A stretch of DNA of 64,000 nucleotides from Methylobacterium fujisawaense (GTDB taxonomy: Bacteria > Pseudomonadota > Alphaproteobacteria > Rhizobiales > Beijerinckiaceae), in the NCBI RefSeq assembly GCF_014138435.1, contig NZ_JACJIM010000011.1, positions 62,001-126,000 of the forward strand, written 5' to 3'. Position 1 is the first letter of the stretch. Each line of letters opens with the position of its first letter. Below are positions 1 through 8,682 of the stretch, piece by piece. The notes beneath the pieces are model-generated. The model saw only the letters and a program-made list of their open reading frames with translations, was not told the origin of the DNA and did no database searches. The position numbers and the translations under genes are program-made.

Positions 1-2
1 CC

Positions 3-476
3 AAGGTCCTGCGCCGCCTGGAGGGGATGCGGTCCCGCGGCGTGCCGATCCGGCGCTTCGGGCTTCAGTCGCACCTCACCAGCACGATCCCGATCGACCA
101 GGGCCAGCTGCGGCGCTTCCTCCGGGAGATCGGCCAGATGGGGCTCGGCATCGCGATCACCGAACTCGACATCGACGACCGCGCCTTCCCGTCCGACGTG
201 GCGACCCGCGACCGGAAGGTGGCCGATTACGCCCGGCGCTACCTCGACGTGGTGCTGGACGAGCCCGCCTGCCTCGACGTCCTGACCTGGGACATCTACG
301 ACCCCGACACGTGGCTGAACGACCATCCCTACCGCAAGCGGCCGGATGGCCTGCCGCAGCGGGCCCTCCCCCTCGACGCGCAGTTCCGGCGCAAGCCCCT
401 GTGGCACGCCATGAAGGCGGCCTTCGAGGCCGCGCCGGATCACAAAACCGCCCGCGAGACGCTCAGGCGGGCGTGA
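3..476 (+). CDS. Endo-1,4-beta-xylanase, GH10 family, C-terminal part
   Basis: The gene starts before the window; about 157 codons are visible. The reading frame is open from base 3 and ends at TGA 474-476. The visible part carries late GH10 strands: GLQSHL, then AITELDI, whose Glu is the catalytic nucleophile in this family, then a WDIYDPDTWL stretch equivalent to the conserved Trp-rich loop near the end of the barrel. GH10 enzymes cleave xylan backbones and are normally secreted; the signal peptide would lie outside the window. It converges on the acyltransferase gene, with the two ends overlapping by 14 bp. Family confidence is good; substrate is inferred. Confidence 0.85.
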   Translation, partial: KVLRRLEGMRSRGVPIRRFGLQSHLTSTIPIDQGQLRRFLREIGQMGLGIAITELDIDDRAFPSDVATRDRKVADYARRYLDVVLDEPACLDVLTWDIYDPDTWLNDHPYRKRPDGLPQRALPLDAQFRRKPLWHAMKAAFEAAPDHKTARETLRRA

Positions 477-1581
477 CGCCGGCCCGGCGTCCGTCCTCGG
501 CCAGGCTCGGCTCCGGCGGCCGGTCCGCGAGGAGCCGGCGGCGAAGGCGCGCGCAGGGGCGCTCGACGACCGCGTACATCCCCCAGCACCACAGCAGCGT
601 CACCGGGAAGGCCGCCAGCATCAGCCCGACGCCGTGCAGCCCGGGCCTCACGTGCAGCACCAGCGCCACCACGGTCATGTGTGCGAGGTAGAAGCTGTAG
701 GACCACAGCCCGAGCTGGCGCATCGGCCGGCTGGCGAGCAGCCGGACCATAGGCCCCTCGCCGTGCAGCAGGTACGCGAAGGGCACGAACAGGGCGGCGC
801 TCTGGAGCGTGTAGCGCAGGCTCTCCCGGAAGGCGGGCTCGCGGACCGCCAGGGTTCCGAGGATCACCGCGAGGCTGGCCGCGACGTGCCAGGCCGTGGG
901 GCGCCACGCCCGGTCGGCCGGGACCACCGGGTTGTTCCACAACCCGAGGCAGCAGCCGAACAGGATCGCGTCGATCCGCGTGTGGGTCCAGCTGTAGTTC
1001 AGGCTGTAATCCGGCAGCCGCCAGACGTTCTCGCACCGGATCGCCAGCACCACCGCGCAGAGCCCCAGGCAGGCCAGAGCCGCATGGCGCGGCCGGAGGC
1101 GCCCGAGCCAGAGCACGAAGGCCAGCGGGAAGACGAGGTAGAAGTGCTCCTCGATGGCGAGGCTCCACAGCGGCACCGGCAGCACCGCCTCGGTGCCGAA
1201 CAGGCCGGGATAGTTGGTCAGGAACGTCGCCTGTCCGAGGATCGCCGCCGGTTCGACGTGCATCCAGTCCAGCCATCCCGCCCCGTAGAGGGCGCCGGAG
1301 GCGAGCAGGGTCAGGTACATCGGGGGCAGGATGCGCAGGCTGCGCCGGAGGTAGAAGGCCGGGAGCGACACCGCGCCCGTCTGCGCCCGCTCGATTCGCA
1401 GGAGCGTGGTGATCAGGTAGCCGCTGAGGAAGAAGAAGACGGTGACGCCGAAGCCGCCCGGCACAACGTGGCTGTAGCCGCAATGGGCCGCGAACACGAT
1501 CAGGATGGCGAGCGCCCGCACCCCGTCGAGCTGAGGCAGGTAGGGCATCGTCTTCGGGACCAGAAACCCGGAATCCGGCAT
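463..1581 (-). CDS. Acyltransferase 3 family membrane protein (OafA/YrhL-like)
   Basis: A 372-residue integral membrane protein. The N-terminus has the family signature PQLDGVRALAILIVFAAH with the conserved His near residue 33, followed by GFGVTVFFFLSGYLIT. Around residue 166 there is WSLAIEEHFYLVFPL, a hallmark of family 3. About ten hydrophobic segments are visible. These enzymes transfer acyl groups (often acetyl) to extracellular polysaccharides, lipopolysaccharide or peptidoglycan. A shorter start at Met12 (position 1548) is possible. It is divergent from the L,D-transpeptidase gene and convergent with the xylanase. The acceptor substrate cannot be read from the sequence. Confidence 0.85.
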   Translation of the reverse strand: MPDSGFLVPKTMPYLPQLDGVRALAILIVFAAHCGYSHVVPGGFGVTVFFFLSGYLITTLLRIERAQTGAVSLPAFYLRRSLRILPPMYLTLLASGALYGAGWLDWMHVEPAAILGQATFLTNYPGLFGTEAVLPVPLWSLAIEEHFYLVFPLAFVLWLGRLRPRHAALACLGLCAVVLAIRCENVWRLPDYSLNYSWTHTRIDAILFGCCLGLWNNPVVPADRAWRPTAWHVAASLAVILGTLAVREPAFRESLRYTLQSAALFVPFAYLLHGEGPMVRLLASRPMRQLGLWSYSFYLAHMTVVALVLHVRPGLHGVGLMLAAFPVTLLWCWGMYAVVERPCARLRRRLLADRPPEPSLAEDGRRAGVTPA

Positions 1582-1785
1582 GGCGGAGGTCGATCTCCTG
1601 TCGCGTCAGGGGCCCAGCATAAGCGCCCTTTCCGTGCGGACGGACATCCGCACGGCACGCTGAGCGGCTGGACCAGTGTCCGGATGGTGAATCCGGGACT
1701 CAAGGCCCCGGCAACACCGGAGGAGATTGGTAACCACGGCCGTCCATGATCCTGCCCGACCGCCCTGTCTCGGGCGCCGTCGGGA

Positions 1786-3597
1786 GTGTTGCGTATGGTC
1801 CCGGTCCCGCCCCGCCGTCACGCCCGCCCGCACGCCGCCCTGGGCGCGGGCCTGTCGCTGCTGGCGCTCCTCGGCGCACCAGCCGTGGCCCTGGCGCAGG
1901 GCGCCGGCGCGGTGCAGGGCAGCCCGGTGCCGCCGCTCGCCGTGCCGGTCGCGGTGCCGCCCGCCGCCACAGGGGAGGCCGCGAAGGGCCAGGAGCCCCG
2001 GATGCCGGAGGCGAAGGGTGAGGCGAAGGGCACGGCCGGCAAGGCGGCGGATGCCAAGCGCCCTGAAACCAAACCGGCCGAGGCCGCGCCGGAGCCTGTC
2101 CCGGCGCAGGGGAAGGCGCAGGATGCCAAGGCCCAGGATGCCAGATCCCCGGACAACAAGGCTCAAGACACCAAGTCGTCGGACATCAAAACCCAGCAGG
2201 CCAAGCCTCAGGAGGCGGCCAAGAAATCCCGCGAGCCGGCCCCGCTGGTCTACGCCAAGGTCTCCACCGACCCGAACCCGACGCTGACCCCCCGGACGTT
2301 CCTCGACACCCTCCGGGCGGCCGAGCGGTACGCGGCCTTCGCGGAGGCCGGCGGCTGGGAGCGGCTGCCCGAGGACCTCGCGCGCCTCAAGCCCGGCGAA
2401 CGCAATCCGGCGATCCCCGCTCTGCGCCACCATCTGACGCTGACCGGCGACCTGCCGGCGGATGCCCCGCCGAACGACCGCCTCGACCCGCCCCTGGTGG
2501 CGGCGATCGCGGCGTTCCAGGCGCGCCACGGCCTCCCCGACAGCGGCATACTTGGCCGGCTCACCATCAATGCGCTCAACGTGCCGGCTGCGGTGCGCCA
2601 GCGCCAGCTCGCCGCCTCCGCGGCCCGGCTGATGGGCTCGAAATTCCCGTTCGGCGACCGCTACGTCGTGGTCAACATCCCGTCCGCCGCGGTGGAGGCG
2701 GTGGAGAACGGCGCCGTTGCGCGCCGCTACGTCGCGGTGGTCGGCTCGCCCGACAAGGCGACGCCGCCGGTCGAGACGCGGATCACCGACATCAACTTCA
2801 ATCCGACCTGGACCGTCCCGGCCTCGGTGGTGAAGAACGAGATCATCCCGCAGATGCGCAAGAATCCGGGCTATCTCGCCAAGAACCACATCCGGATCCT
2901 CGGCCCCTCGGGCGAGGTCGATCCGACCCGGATCGACTGGGCCGGCGAGAAGGCGGTCAATTACACGTTGCGGCAGGATTCCGGCTTCGACAATTCGCTG
3001 GGTCAGGTGCGGATCGACATGCCGAACCGCTTTGCCGTCTACATGCACGATACGCCGGCAAAATCGCTCTTCGCCGCCAGCGTGCGGTTCCACAGCCACG
3101 GCTGCGTCCGGGTGGGCCAGGTGAAGGAACTCGTCGGCTGGCTGCTCCAGGGCACGGACGGGCCCAACGGGCCGGGCACCAACTGGGGCCCGATCGAGAT
3201 CGAAACCGGGATCGCCGATGGCGAGCGCCGCGATATCAAGCTCGCCAAGCCGGTCCCGGTCGTCTTCGTGTATCTCACCGGCTTCGCCACGCCGGACGGG
3301 AAGGCGCATTTCCGCGACGACATCTACGCCCTCGACACGCCGGCTCCGGAACCGGCCGCCACCGGCGCGATCCCCCCCGCAGCACCCCCGGGTGCGGACG
3401 CGGCCTCCGCGAAGCCGGCCTCCGCCGGTGCCGCGCCGACCGCGCCCCGGCCCGGCGCCGCCCACGACGCGAAGCCGGCCCCGGCGCGGGCCGCTGCGAC
3501 CAAGCCCGCCGCAGTCAAACCGACCCCCGTGAAGCCCGCGGTGGGCCGCTCGGCCGCCGAGCGCCATAGTTTGGAATCTGTCGAACCTATCCGCTAA
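1786..3597 (+). CDS. L,D-transpeptidase (YkuD family, YcbB-like) with peptidoglycan-binding domain
   Basis: A 603-residue exported protein predicted to make 3-3 crosslinks or attach proteins to peptidoglycan in the periplasm. Residues about 12-38 are a signal peptide or anchor ending near ALAQ. Residues 40-145 are Pro/Ala/Lys-rich and low complexity. Residues about 228-270 (LVAAIAAFQARHGLPDSG and following) form a PG_binding_1 domain. The YkuD catalytic domain follows, with HSHGCVRV containing catalytic Cys440. The C-terminal 80 residues are another Pro/Ala/Lys-rich tail. Met4 at 1795 is an alternative start. The domain order matches the long YcbB class. Confidence 0.9.
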   Translation: MLRMVPVPPRRHARPHAALGAGLSLLALLGAPAVALAQGAGAVQGSPVPPLAVPVAVPPAATGEAAKGQEPRMPEAKGEAKGTAGKAADAKRPETKPAEAAPEPVPAQGKAQDAKAQDARSPDNKAQDTKSSDIKTQQAKPQEAAKKSREPAPLVYAKVSTDPNPTLTPRTFLDTLRAAERYAAFAEAGGWERLPEDLARLKPGERNPAIPALRHHLTLTGDLPADAPPNDRLDPPLVAAIAAFQARHGLPDSGILGRLTINALNVPAAVRQRQLAASAARLMGSKFPFGDRYVVVNIPSAAVEAVENGAVARRYVAVVGSPDKATPPVETRITDINFNPTWTVPASVVKNEIIPQMRKNPGYLAKNHIRILGPSGEVDPTRIDWAGEKAVNYTLRQDSGFDNSLGQVRIDMPNRFAVYMHDTPAKSLFAASVRFHSHGCVRVGQVKELVGWLLQGTDGPNGPGTNWGPIEIETGIADGERRDIKLAKPVPVVFVYLTGFATPDGKAHFRDDIYALDTPAPEPAATGAIPPAAPPGADAASAKPASAGAAPTAPRPGAAHDAKPAPARAAATKPAAVKPTPVKPAVGRSAAERHSLESVEPIR

Positions 3598-3733
3598 GCC
3601 CAACCCAGCCATGCGATTCTCGGTCCACCGGAACCTCCCGGCAGGCCCGTCATTGGCTCAGGGAACGCGCATCGGCCCGTTTTCAGCGAGACGGGGCGAC
3701 GCGCCGAGCCACGGAATCAGACTGGAGACCACC

Positions 3734-4267
3734 ATGGCCAAGGCCAAGCCGAGCAGCCGCATCGAGAGCGCGCGGCTGAACACCCCGACCGACCTTGATC
3801 CGAACGACGTGCGGACGATCGCCGAGGGCCTGACGATCCTGAGTTCGGACCTGTTCGCCCTCTACATCAAGACCAAGAACTTTCACTGGCACATGAGCGG
3901 ACCCCACTTCCGCGATTACCACCTCCTGTTGGATGAGCAGGCCGCTCAGATCTTCGAGATCATCGACGCCGTGAATGAGCGCGCCCGCAAGATCGGCGGC
4001 ACGGTGCTGCGCTCGCTCGGCCAGGCCAAGAGCCTGACCCGCGTGGCCGACAACGATGCCGAGTATGTCTCGCCCCTCGACATGCTCAAGGAGCTGCGCG
4101 ACGACAACAAGGCCCTCACCGCCAACATGCGCACGCTCCACGGCGTGACCGATGAGGCAGGCGACGTGGCGACGACCTCGCAGCTGGAGGAATGGATCGA
4201 CCAGTCCGAGGAGCGCACGTGGTTCCTCTACGAGACCACCCGCAACGCCACCGACAGCGGCCACTGA
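3734..4267 (+). CDS. dps: Dps family DNA-binding ferritin-like protein
   Basis: A 177-residue protein of the Dps family, which binds DNA and oxidises iron with hydrogen peroxide to protect DNA in stress and stationary phase. The signature KNFHWHMSGPHF and the downstream HLLLDEQAAQIFEIIDAVNER supply the ferroxidase His, Asp and Glu residues at the dimer interface. The start at 3734 is chosen because GGAGA lies 7-8 bases upstream and the family N-terminus begins close to it; an upstream in-frame Met at 3611 adds a non-conserved extension. It converges on the PatZ-like gene across a hairpin. Confidence 0.93.
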   Translation: MAKAKPSSRIESARLNTPTDLDPNDVRTIAEGLTILSSDLFALYIKTKNFHWHMSGPHFRDYHLLLDEQAAQIFEIIDAVNERARKIGGTVLRSLGQAKSLTRVADNDAEYVSPLDMLKELRDDNKALTANMRTLHGVTDEAGDVATTSQLEEWIDQSEERTWFLYETTRNATDSGH

Positions 4268-4276
4268 GCCGCGCCT

Positions 4277-4303
4277 CCCGGCATCGGCACGGCCGATGTC
4301 GGG
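4277..4303. terminator. Hairpin between convergent dps and PatZ-like genes
   Basis: Arms CCCGGCATCGGC (4277-4288) and GCCGATGTCGGG (4292-4303) pair over 12 bp with one G-U, around a 3-base loop. There is no U-tract on either side. It sits in the 57-bp gap between two convergent stop codons, so it may serve both strands. Confidence 0.5.
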
Positions 4304-4324
4304 TCCGGCCTCGTCGCGCCGCCG

Positions 4325-7000
4325 CTAACTGCCGGCGAGATCGAGGTGCACCTTCACGAGTCCCGGGTCGTCGGGATCCCGCCCCTGCGTGAACCCGAGG
4401 CGGCGGCACACCGCCAGCATCGGCCGGTTCTCGGCGAGCACCGTACCCTCGACCCGCCCGATGCCCTCGGACTGCGCCCAATCGATCATGAGGCGCATCA
4501 ACGCGAAGGCGAGGCCGGTCCCCCGGGCATCGCGGCCGACCGCGATCGCGTACTCGCCGCTCTCATGGTTGGCGTCGGCATGCAGCCGGACGGCGCCGAG
4601 CATGCGCTCGCCGCCGCCCGGTTCGATCTCCGTGGCCACGAAGGCGATGGCGCGGGCGTAGTCGAGCTGCGTCAGACGCGCCAGGAAGGCGTGGCTGAAC
4701 TCGCGTACCGGGCCGAAGAACCGCAGCCGCAGATCCTCCGGGTCGAGTCCCTTGAAGAAGGTCAGGAACAGGCCCTCGTCCTCCGGGCGCACCGGCCGCA
4801 CCCGCACCGTCCGGTCCTTGAGGTTGAGCGTCCGGACCCATTCGGCCGGGTAGGGCCGGATCGCGAAGCGCGGATGGCCGCGTCCGTCGGCTCCGCGCTC
4901 GGCGCGCCCGATCCGGACCCGCGCGTCGAGGGCGAGCACGCCGGTCTCGTCGGCCAGAAGCGGGTTGATGTCGAGTTCGCGCACCTGCGGCAGGTCGGCG
5001 GCGAGCTGGGACAGCTTCACCAGCGTCAGCGCGATCGCCCCGAGATCGGCGGCGGGCACGTCGCGGTAGGCTTCGAGGCGCCGCGCGACCCGGGTGCGGG
5101 CGATGAGGTCGCGCGCGAGGGTCAGGTCCAGCGGCGGCAGGCCGAGGGCGCGGTCGTCGATCACCTCCACGGCGGTGCCGCCCCGGCCGAAGACCACGAC
5201 CGGGCCGAACACCGCGTCCTCGGCGAGCCCGGCGATCAGCTCGCGGCGCTGGCCGCGGCGGACCATCGGCTGCACGGCAAAACCGGTCACCCGGGCATCC
5301 GGCCGCTCCCGGCGCGCGCGGGCCAGGATGCTGCGGGCCGCGTCCGCCACGTCGGCCTCGCTGGTCAGGTCGAGATGGACGCCGCCGATGTCGGATTTGT
5401 GCACCACGTCCGGCGAGACGACCTTCAGCGCCACCGTTCCGCCCGCCGCGATGATCGGCCACGCGGCCGCCGCCGCCGCGTCCTTGTCGGGCGCCAGCGT
5501 GATCGGCACGGTCGGAATCCCGTAGGCCTCCAAGAGGCCGTTGACCGCCACCGGGTCGAGCCAGGCAGCCCCCTGCTGCAGCGCCCCGGCGACGATCGAG
5601 CGGGCCCGCGCCGTGTCGGGGGAGAAGTCCCGCGGCAGCGAGTCCGGCGTGCGCATCAGATCGTCCTGCGCCTCGCGGTAGCGCACCAGGTGCAGGAAGC
5701 CCTCGATCGCCTCGGAATCGGTGGTGAAGTGCGGGATCCCGGCCTGCGCGAAGGTCTCGCGCCCCGCCTCCGCGTCGCCCAGCGAGACCGCGAAGACGGG
5801 CTTCTTGCGGGATTGGCCGGCCCGGGCGGTCTCGACCGTCTCGGCGATGGCACGCGCCACCGCGCCCGCCTCCGAACGAATCGTGGGCACGTGGATCGCC
5901 AGCACGGCGTCGCTCGTCCGATCGGTCAGCAGGGGTGCCAGCGCGGCGGAGAAGGCCGGCCCGGCGGCATCGATGCCGAGATCGAGAGGGTTGCCCGGCG
6001 CGCGGCCGTCCGCCTCGGCGGGCGCCGCCAGGGTCCCGGCCCGCTCGATCAACCGATCCGCGGCGAGCAGCCCGATGCCGCGGCCGTTCGACACGATCGC
6101 CAACCGGTGGCCCGGGAAGGGCCGCTGGCGCCCCAGGGTCTCCACAGCGGAGAACATCGCGTCGAGGTCCGGCACGGCCAGCAGGCCCGCCCGCCGGAAC
6201 GCCGCCGCGTAGACCGCATCCGGACGGGCCAGGGCGCCGGTATGGGTGGCGGCGGCGCGCGTGTCCGGGCGGTGCCGGCCGGCCCGAAGCACCACGACGG
6301 GCTTGGCCCGCGCGGCGGCCCGGGCGGCCGACATGAAGCGGCGGGCATCCGCGACCCTGTCGAGGCAGAGCAGGATCGCGCGGGTGTGATAATCGGCAGC
6401 GAAGTGGTCGAGGCAATCGGCCACGCCGATATCGAGGACGCTGCCGAGCGACAGAACCGCCGAGAAGCCGGTCCCGTGGCGGGCACCCCAGGCGACGATG
6501 GCGGCCGCGACCGTGCCGGATTGCGAGACGAGGGCGAGGTCGCCGGACGCGGGGGCATGGGCGAACAGGCTGGCGTTGAGCTTGGCACCCGGCACCGCGA
6601 GGCCGGCGCTGTCGGGACCGAGCAGGCGCAGGCCGTGGGCGCGGGCGATCCGGTGGGCGATCGGGCCGGGATCGTCCGGCTCGGACCCGAGCCGGGCGGT
6701 GAGGATCACCGCCGCCCCGGCGCCGATCGCGGCGGCCTGCGCGACGACCTCGGGCACGCGCGGCGGCGGCACCGCGATCAGAACGAGATCGGGGGCGACG
6801 GGGAGATCCGCGACCCTGGGCACGCAGGGCAGCCCCTCGACCGTCGCCTGATCGGGCTGGACCGGCAGGATCGCGCCGGGAAAGCCCGCGGCGCGCAGGC
6901 TGTCGAACACGCTGCGCCCCAGTGAGCCCACGCGGGCGACCGCACCCACCAGGGCGACCGACCGGGGCGCCAACAGTTTGTCGAACCGGTATGTGCTCAT
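4325..7000 (-). CDS. Bifunctional acyl-CoA synthetase (NDP-forming)-like / GNAT N-acetyltransferase (PatZ/Pat-like)
   Basis: An 891-residue protein with the architecture of protein lysine acetyltransferase PatZ (about 886 aa in E. coli). The N-terminal 130 residues form a CoA-binding Rossmann domain (SVALVGAVARVGSLG). The following succinyl-CoA synthetase-like regions include AAATHTGAL and an ATP-grasp domain near residues 470-690. The C-terminal 170 residues are a GNAT domain with the acetyl-CoA loop VGRDARGTGLAFALM. Known homologues acetylate and inactivate acetyl-CoA synthetase in response to acetyl-CoA or cAMP. A sirtuin deacylase is encoded at 33.7 kb, a possible functional counterpart but not linked. 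Confidence 0.88.
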   Translation of the reverse strand: MSTYRFDKLLAPRSVALVGAVARVGSLGRSVFDSLRAAGFPGAILPVQPDQATVEGLPCVPRVADLPVAPDLVLIAVPPPRVPEVVAQAAAIGAGAAVILTARLGSEPDDPGPIAHRIARAHGLRLLGPDSAGLAVPGAKLNASLFAHAPASGDLALVSQSGTVAAAIVAWGARHGTGFSAVLSLGSVLDIGVADCLDHFAADYHTRAILLCLDRVADARRFMSAARAAARAKPVVVLRAGRHRPDTRAAATHTGALARPDAVYAAAFRRAGLLAVPDLDAMFSAVETLGRQRPFPGHRLAIVSNGRGIGLLAADRLIERAGTLAAPAEADGRAPGNPLDLGIDAAGPAFSAALAPLLTDRTSDAVLAIHVPTIRSEAGAVARAIAETVETARAGQSRKKPVFAVSLGDAEAGRETFAQAGIPHFTTDSEAIEGFLHLVRYREAQDDLMRTPDSLPRDFSPDTARARSIVAGALQQGAAWLDPVAVNGLLEAYGIPTVPITLAPDKDAAAAAAWPIIAAGGTVALKVVSPDVVHKSDIGGVHLDLTSEADVADAARSILARARRERPDARVTGFAVQPMVRRGQRRELIAGLAEDAVFGPVVVFGRGGTAVEVIDDRALGLPPLDLTLARDLIARTRVARRLEAYRDVPAADLGAIALTLVKLSQLAADLPQVRELDINPLLADETGVLALDARVRIGRAERGADGRGHPRFAIRPYPAEWVRTLNLKDRTVRVRPVRPEDEGLFLTFFKGLDPEDLRLRFFGPVREFSHAFLARLTQLDYARAIAFVATEIEPGGGERMLGAVRLHADANHESGEYAIAVGRDARGTGLAFALMRLMIDWAQSEGIGRVEGTVLAENRPMLAVCRRLGFTQGRDPDDPGLVKVHLDLAGS

Positions 7001-7405
7001 GACCGGCGGCTCACGGCGCCGCCGTCACGGGATGAGCTTCCGCAGGCCGTTCGTGCCGGCACGCATCTGGTCCCCCGCTTCGTCCGATCGGGCACGGCTC
7101 ATGGAACGCCCGCCGCCCCCTCAGATGGCGCGATCCGGCGCGCCTGCAACGCCCGCGCGGCACGCGACATGGGGACACCGAACGATCGCCCCGACGGCAT
7201 CGTTGGCGACGTCCTTTTGTCCAATATCCAGCGCGCTTTATCCACCCCAAGACGACAGTTGTGAGCGTGTGTAGATTGGTCTTGCTATTAAATTCCCACC
7301 ACCATAGTAACTGCTGCTTAACTACCCTGTATCGGGTTGAGCAGAGACAGATTCCGGCCGGCACCTCGGGTTGGCGGCGAGCCGGGATCGACAGGAGGTT
7401 ATGGG
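7001..7405. promoter_or_regulatory. AT-richer divergent intergenic region upstream of mucR
   Basis: A 405-bp gap between the divergent PatZ-like and MucR genes. Bases about 7200-7325 are clearly AT-richer than the surroundings. TTGCTA at 7282-7287 followed after 17 bases by TAGTAA at 7305-7310 is a weak sigma70-like pair. Ros/MucR proteins bind AT-rich targets and often repress their own genes, so autoregulation here is plausible but only inferred. No RNA gene is visible. Confidence 0.4.
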
Positions 7406-7819
7406 ATGGACGCCACGGGTGAAGGGCAACCGGACTATCTCGCGCTGTCCGTCGACATCGTGTCGGCCTTCGTGAGCAACAATCCGGTGCCTGCGCCGGA
7501 GCTGCCCGGGCTCATCGCGGCCATCCACGCGACGCTGCACGGTCTCGGCGAGCCGGCCATCACGCCGACGGAGGAATTGCGGCCGGCCGTGCCGGTCCGG
7601 CGCTCGGTCCAGCCCGACTTCATCGTGTGTCTGGAAGACGGCAAGAAGTTCAAGTCGCTCAAGCGCCATCTGCGCACGCACTACAACCTCACGCCCGAGG
7701 AATACCGGACGAAATGGGGCCTTCCGCCCGATTATCCGATGGTGGCGCCGAACTACGCCGCGGCGCGCTCCAGTCTCGCCAAGAGCATGGGCCTCGGCCA
7801 CCAGCGGCGGAAGGGCTGA
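7406..7819 (+). CDS. Ros/MucR family transcriptional regulator
   Basis: A 137-residue protein with the Ros/MucR prokaryotic zinc-finger domain. The start at 7406 has AGGAGG at 7393-7398. Residues 75-92 read C-x2-D-x9-H-x3-H (CLEDGKKFKSLKRHLRTH), then PEEYRTKWGLP and DYPMVAPNYA, which are diagnostic of the family. The second zinc ligand is Asp78 instead of Cys, a variant known in some Mesorhizobium homologues. MucR-type proteins act as nucleoid-associated repressors of exopolysaccharide, motility and symbiosis or virulence genes in Rhizobiales. Confidence 0.93.
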   Translation: MDATGEGQPDYLALSVDIVSAFVSNNPVPAPELPGLIAAIHATLHGLGEPAITPTEELRPAVPVRRSVQPDFIVCLEDGKKFKSLKRHLRTHYNLTPEEYRTKWGLPPDYPMVAPNYAAARSSLAKSMGLGHQRRKG

Positions 7820-7917
7820 GAACGCGCCGAGCGCGTCCACAGCTTTCGGATCCGGGTTAGGCATCGGGCAAGCCAAGCTTGCGAGGGTCAGGGGCCCGTC
7901 AGCGCCTCAGAGACCCG

Positions 7918-8676
7918 ATGCCCGGCAAGCCCAATCCCGTTGCCCGCCTGTTCTGGACGGCCGTGATCGGCCTTCCGTTCGGGCTCTGGTACGGCCCGCC
8001 GGCCCTGGCCGCGACGGGCCTGGCCCTCGTCCTGGTCCTGCTCCGGCATCTCGGGCGCAAGCGCCGCTTCCGTGCCCGGGTGCGGCGGATCGCCCGGGCG
8101 CATGCCGACACGCTGGCGCTGCGGCGGCGTCAGGAGAGCTACTGCGATCCTTACGGCAACTGGATCGAGGACGGCTGGCTGCGCGAGCGGGACTACTTTC
8201 TCGACCGGACCGTCCTGCCGCAGCTCGGCCCCCGCTTCGCCGACCTCGCCGAGGTGGAGCACGAGCGGATGCTGGCGATCATCGAGGCCGAGGCGGCGGC
8301 CGTCGCCCTCCCGGAGGAGGACGAGGCGCCGGGGGACGGGCTGGACTACGAGCGCTACTGCGCCGAGCGCCTGACCCGGGCGGGCTGGCGGACGCACCGG
8401 ACGCCGGCGAGCGGCGACCAGGGCGCCGACATCGTCGCGGTGCAGGACGGCCTGCGCCTCGTGGTGCAATGCAAGCGGCTGAGCAAGCCCGTCGGCAACG
8501 CCGCCGTGCAGGAAGCGGCGGCGGCGCTGCGCTACTGGGACGGGGACCGGGCCGCCGTGGTCTCCAATGCCGGCTTCACCCCGGCCGCGCGCCGGCTCGC
8601 CACGGCGACCGGCGTGCTCCTGATGCATCACGAGGCGCTGGACACCCTCGACGCGAACGATCTCGCAGAGGCGTGA
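7918..8676 (+). CDS. Membrane-anchored restriction endonuclease-like protein (Mrr_cat fold)
   Basis: A 252-residue protein. Two hydrophobic segments lie at about residues 14-45, followed by a basic stretch and a charged linker. The C-terminal 110 residues have the PD-(D/E)xK pattern of the Mrr family: GDQGADIV with Asp171, and QCKR with Gln184 and Lys186, so the third acidic position is Gln as in other Mrr-like proteins. The start ATG 7918 precedes the first hydrophobic helix. Proteins of this layout are widespread and poorly characterised; Mrr itself cleaves methylated DNA. No methylase partner is nearby. Nuclease activity is inferred from motifs only. Confidence 0.75.
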   Translation: MPGKPNPVARLFWTAVIGLPFGLWYGPPALAATGLALVLVLLRHLGRKRRFRARVRRIARAHADTLALRRRQESYCDPYGNWIEDGWLRERDYFLDRTVLPQLGPRFADLAEVEHERMLAIIEAEAAAVALPEEDEAPGDGLDYERYCAERLTRAGWRTHRTPASGDQGADIVAVQDGLRLVVQCKRLSKPVGNAAVQEAAAALRYWDGDRAAVVSNAGFTPAARRLATATGVLLMHHEALDTLDANDLAEA

Positions 8677-8682
8677 CGGTCG

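Noticed and set aside
3630..3680. GGAAC followed by CGT(T), suggesting an EcfG general-stress promoter before dps
   Set aside because: Spacers of 11-13 bases are too short for the GGAAC-N16-18-CGTT consensus.
4346..6925. An 859-codon open frame antisense to the PatZ-like gene
   Set aside because: High GC content produces long antisense frames; its translation is Arg/Gly/His-rich without domains, while the other strand encodes a clear multidomain enzyme.
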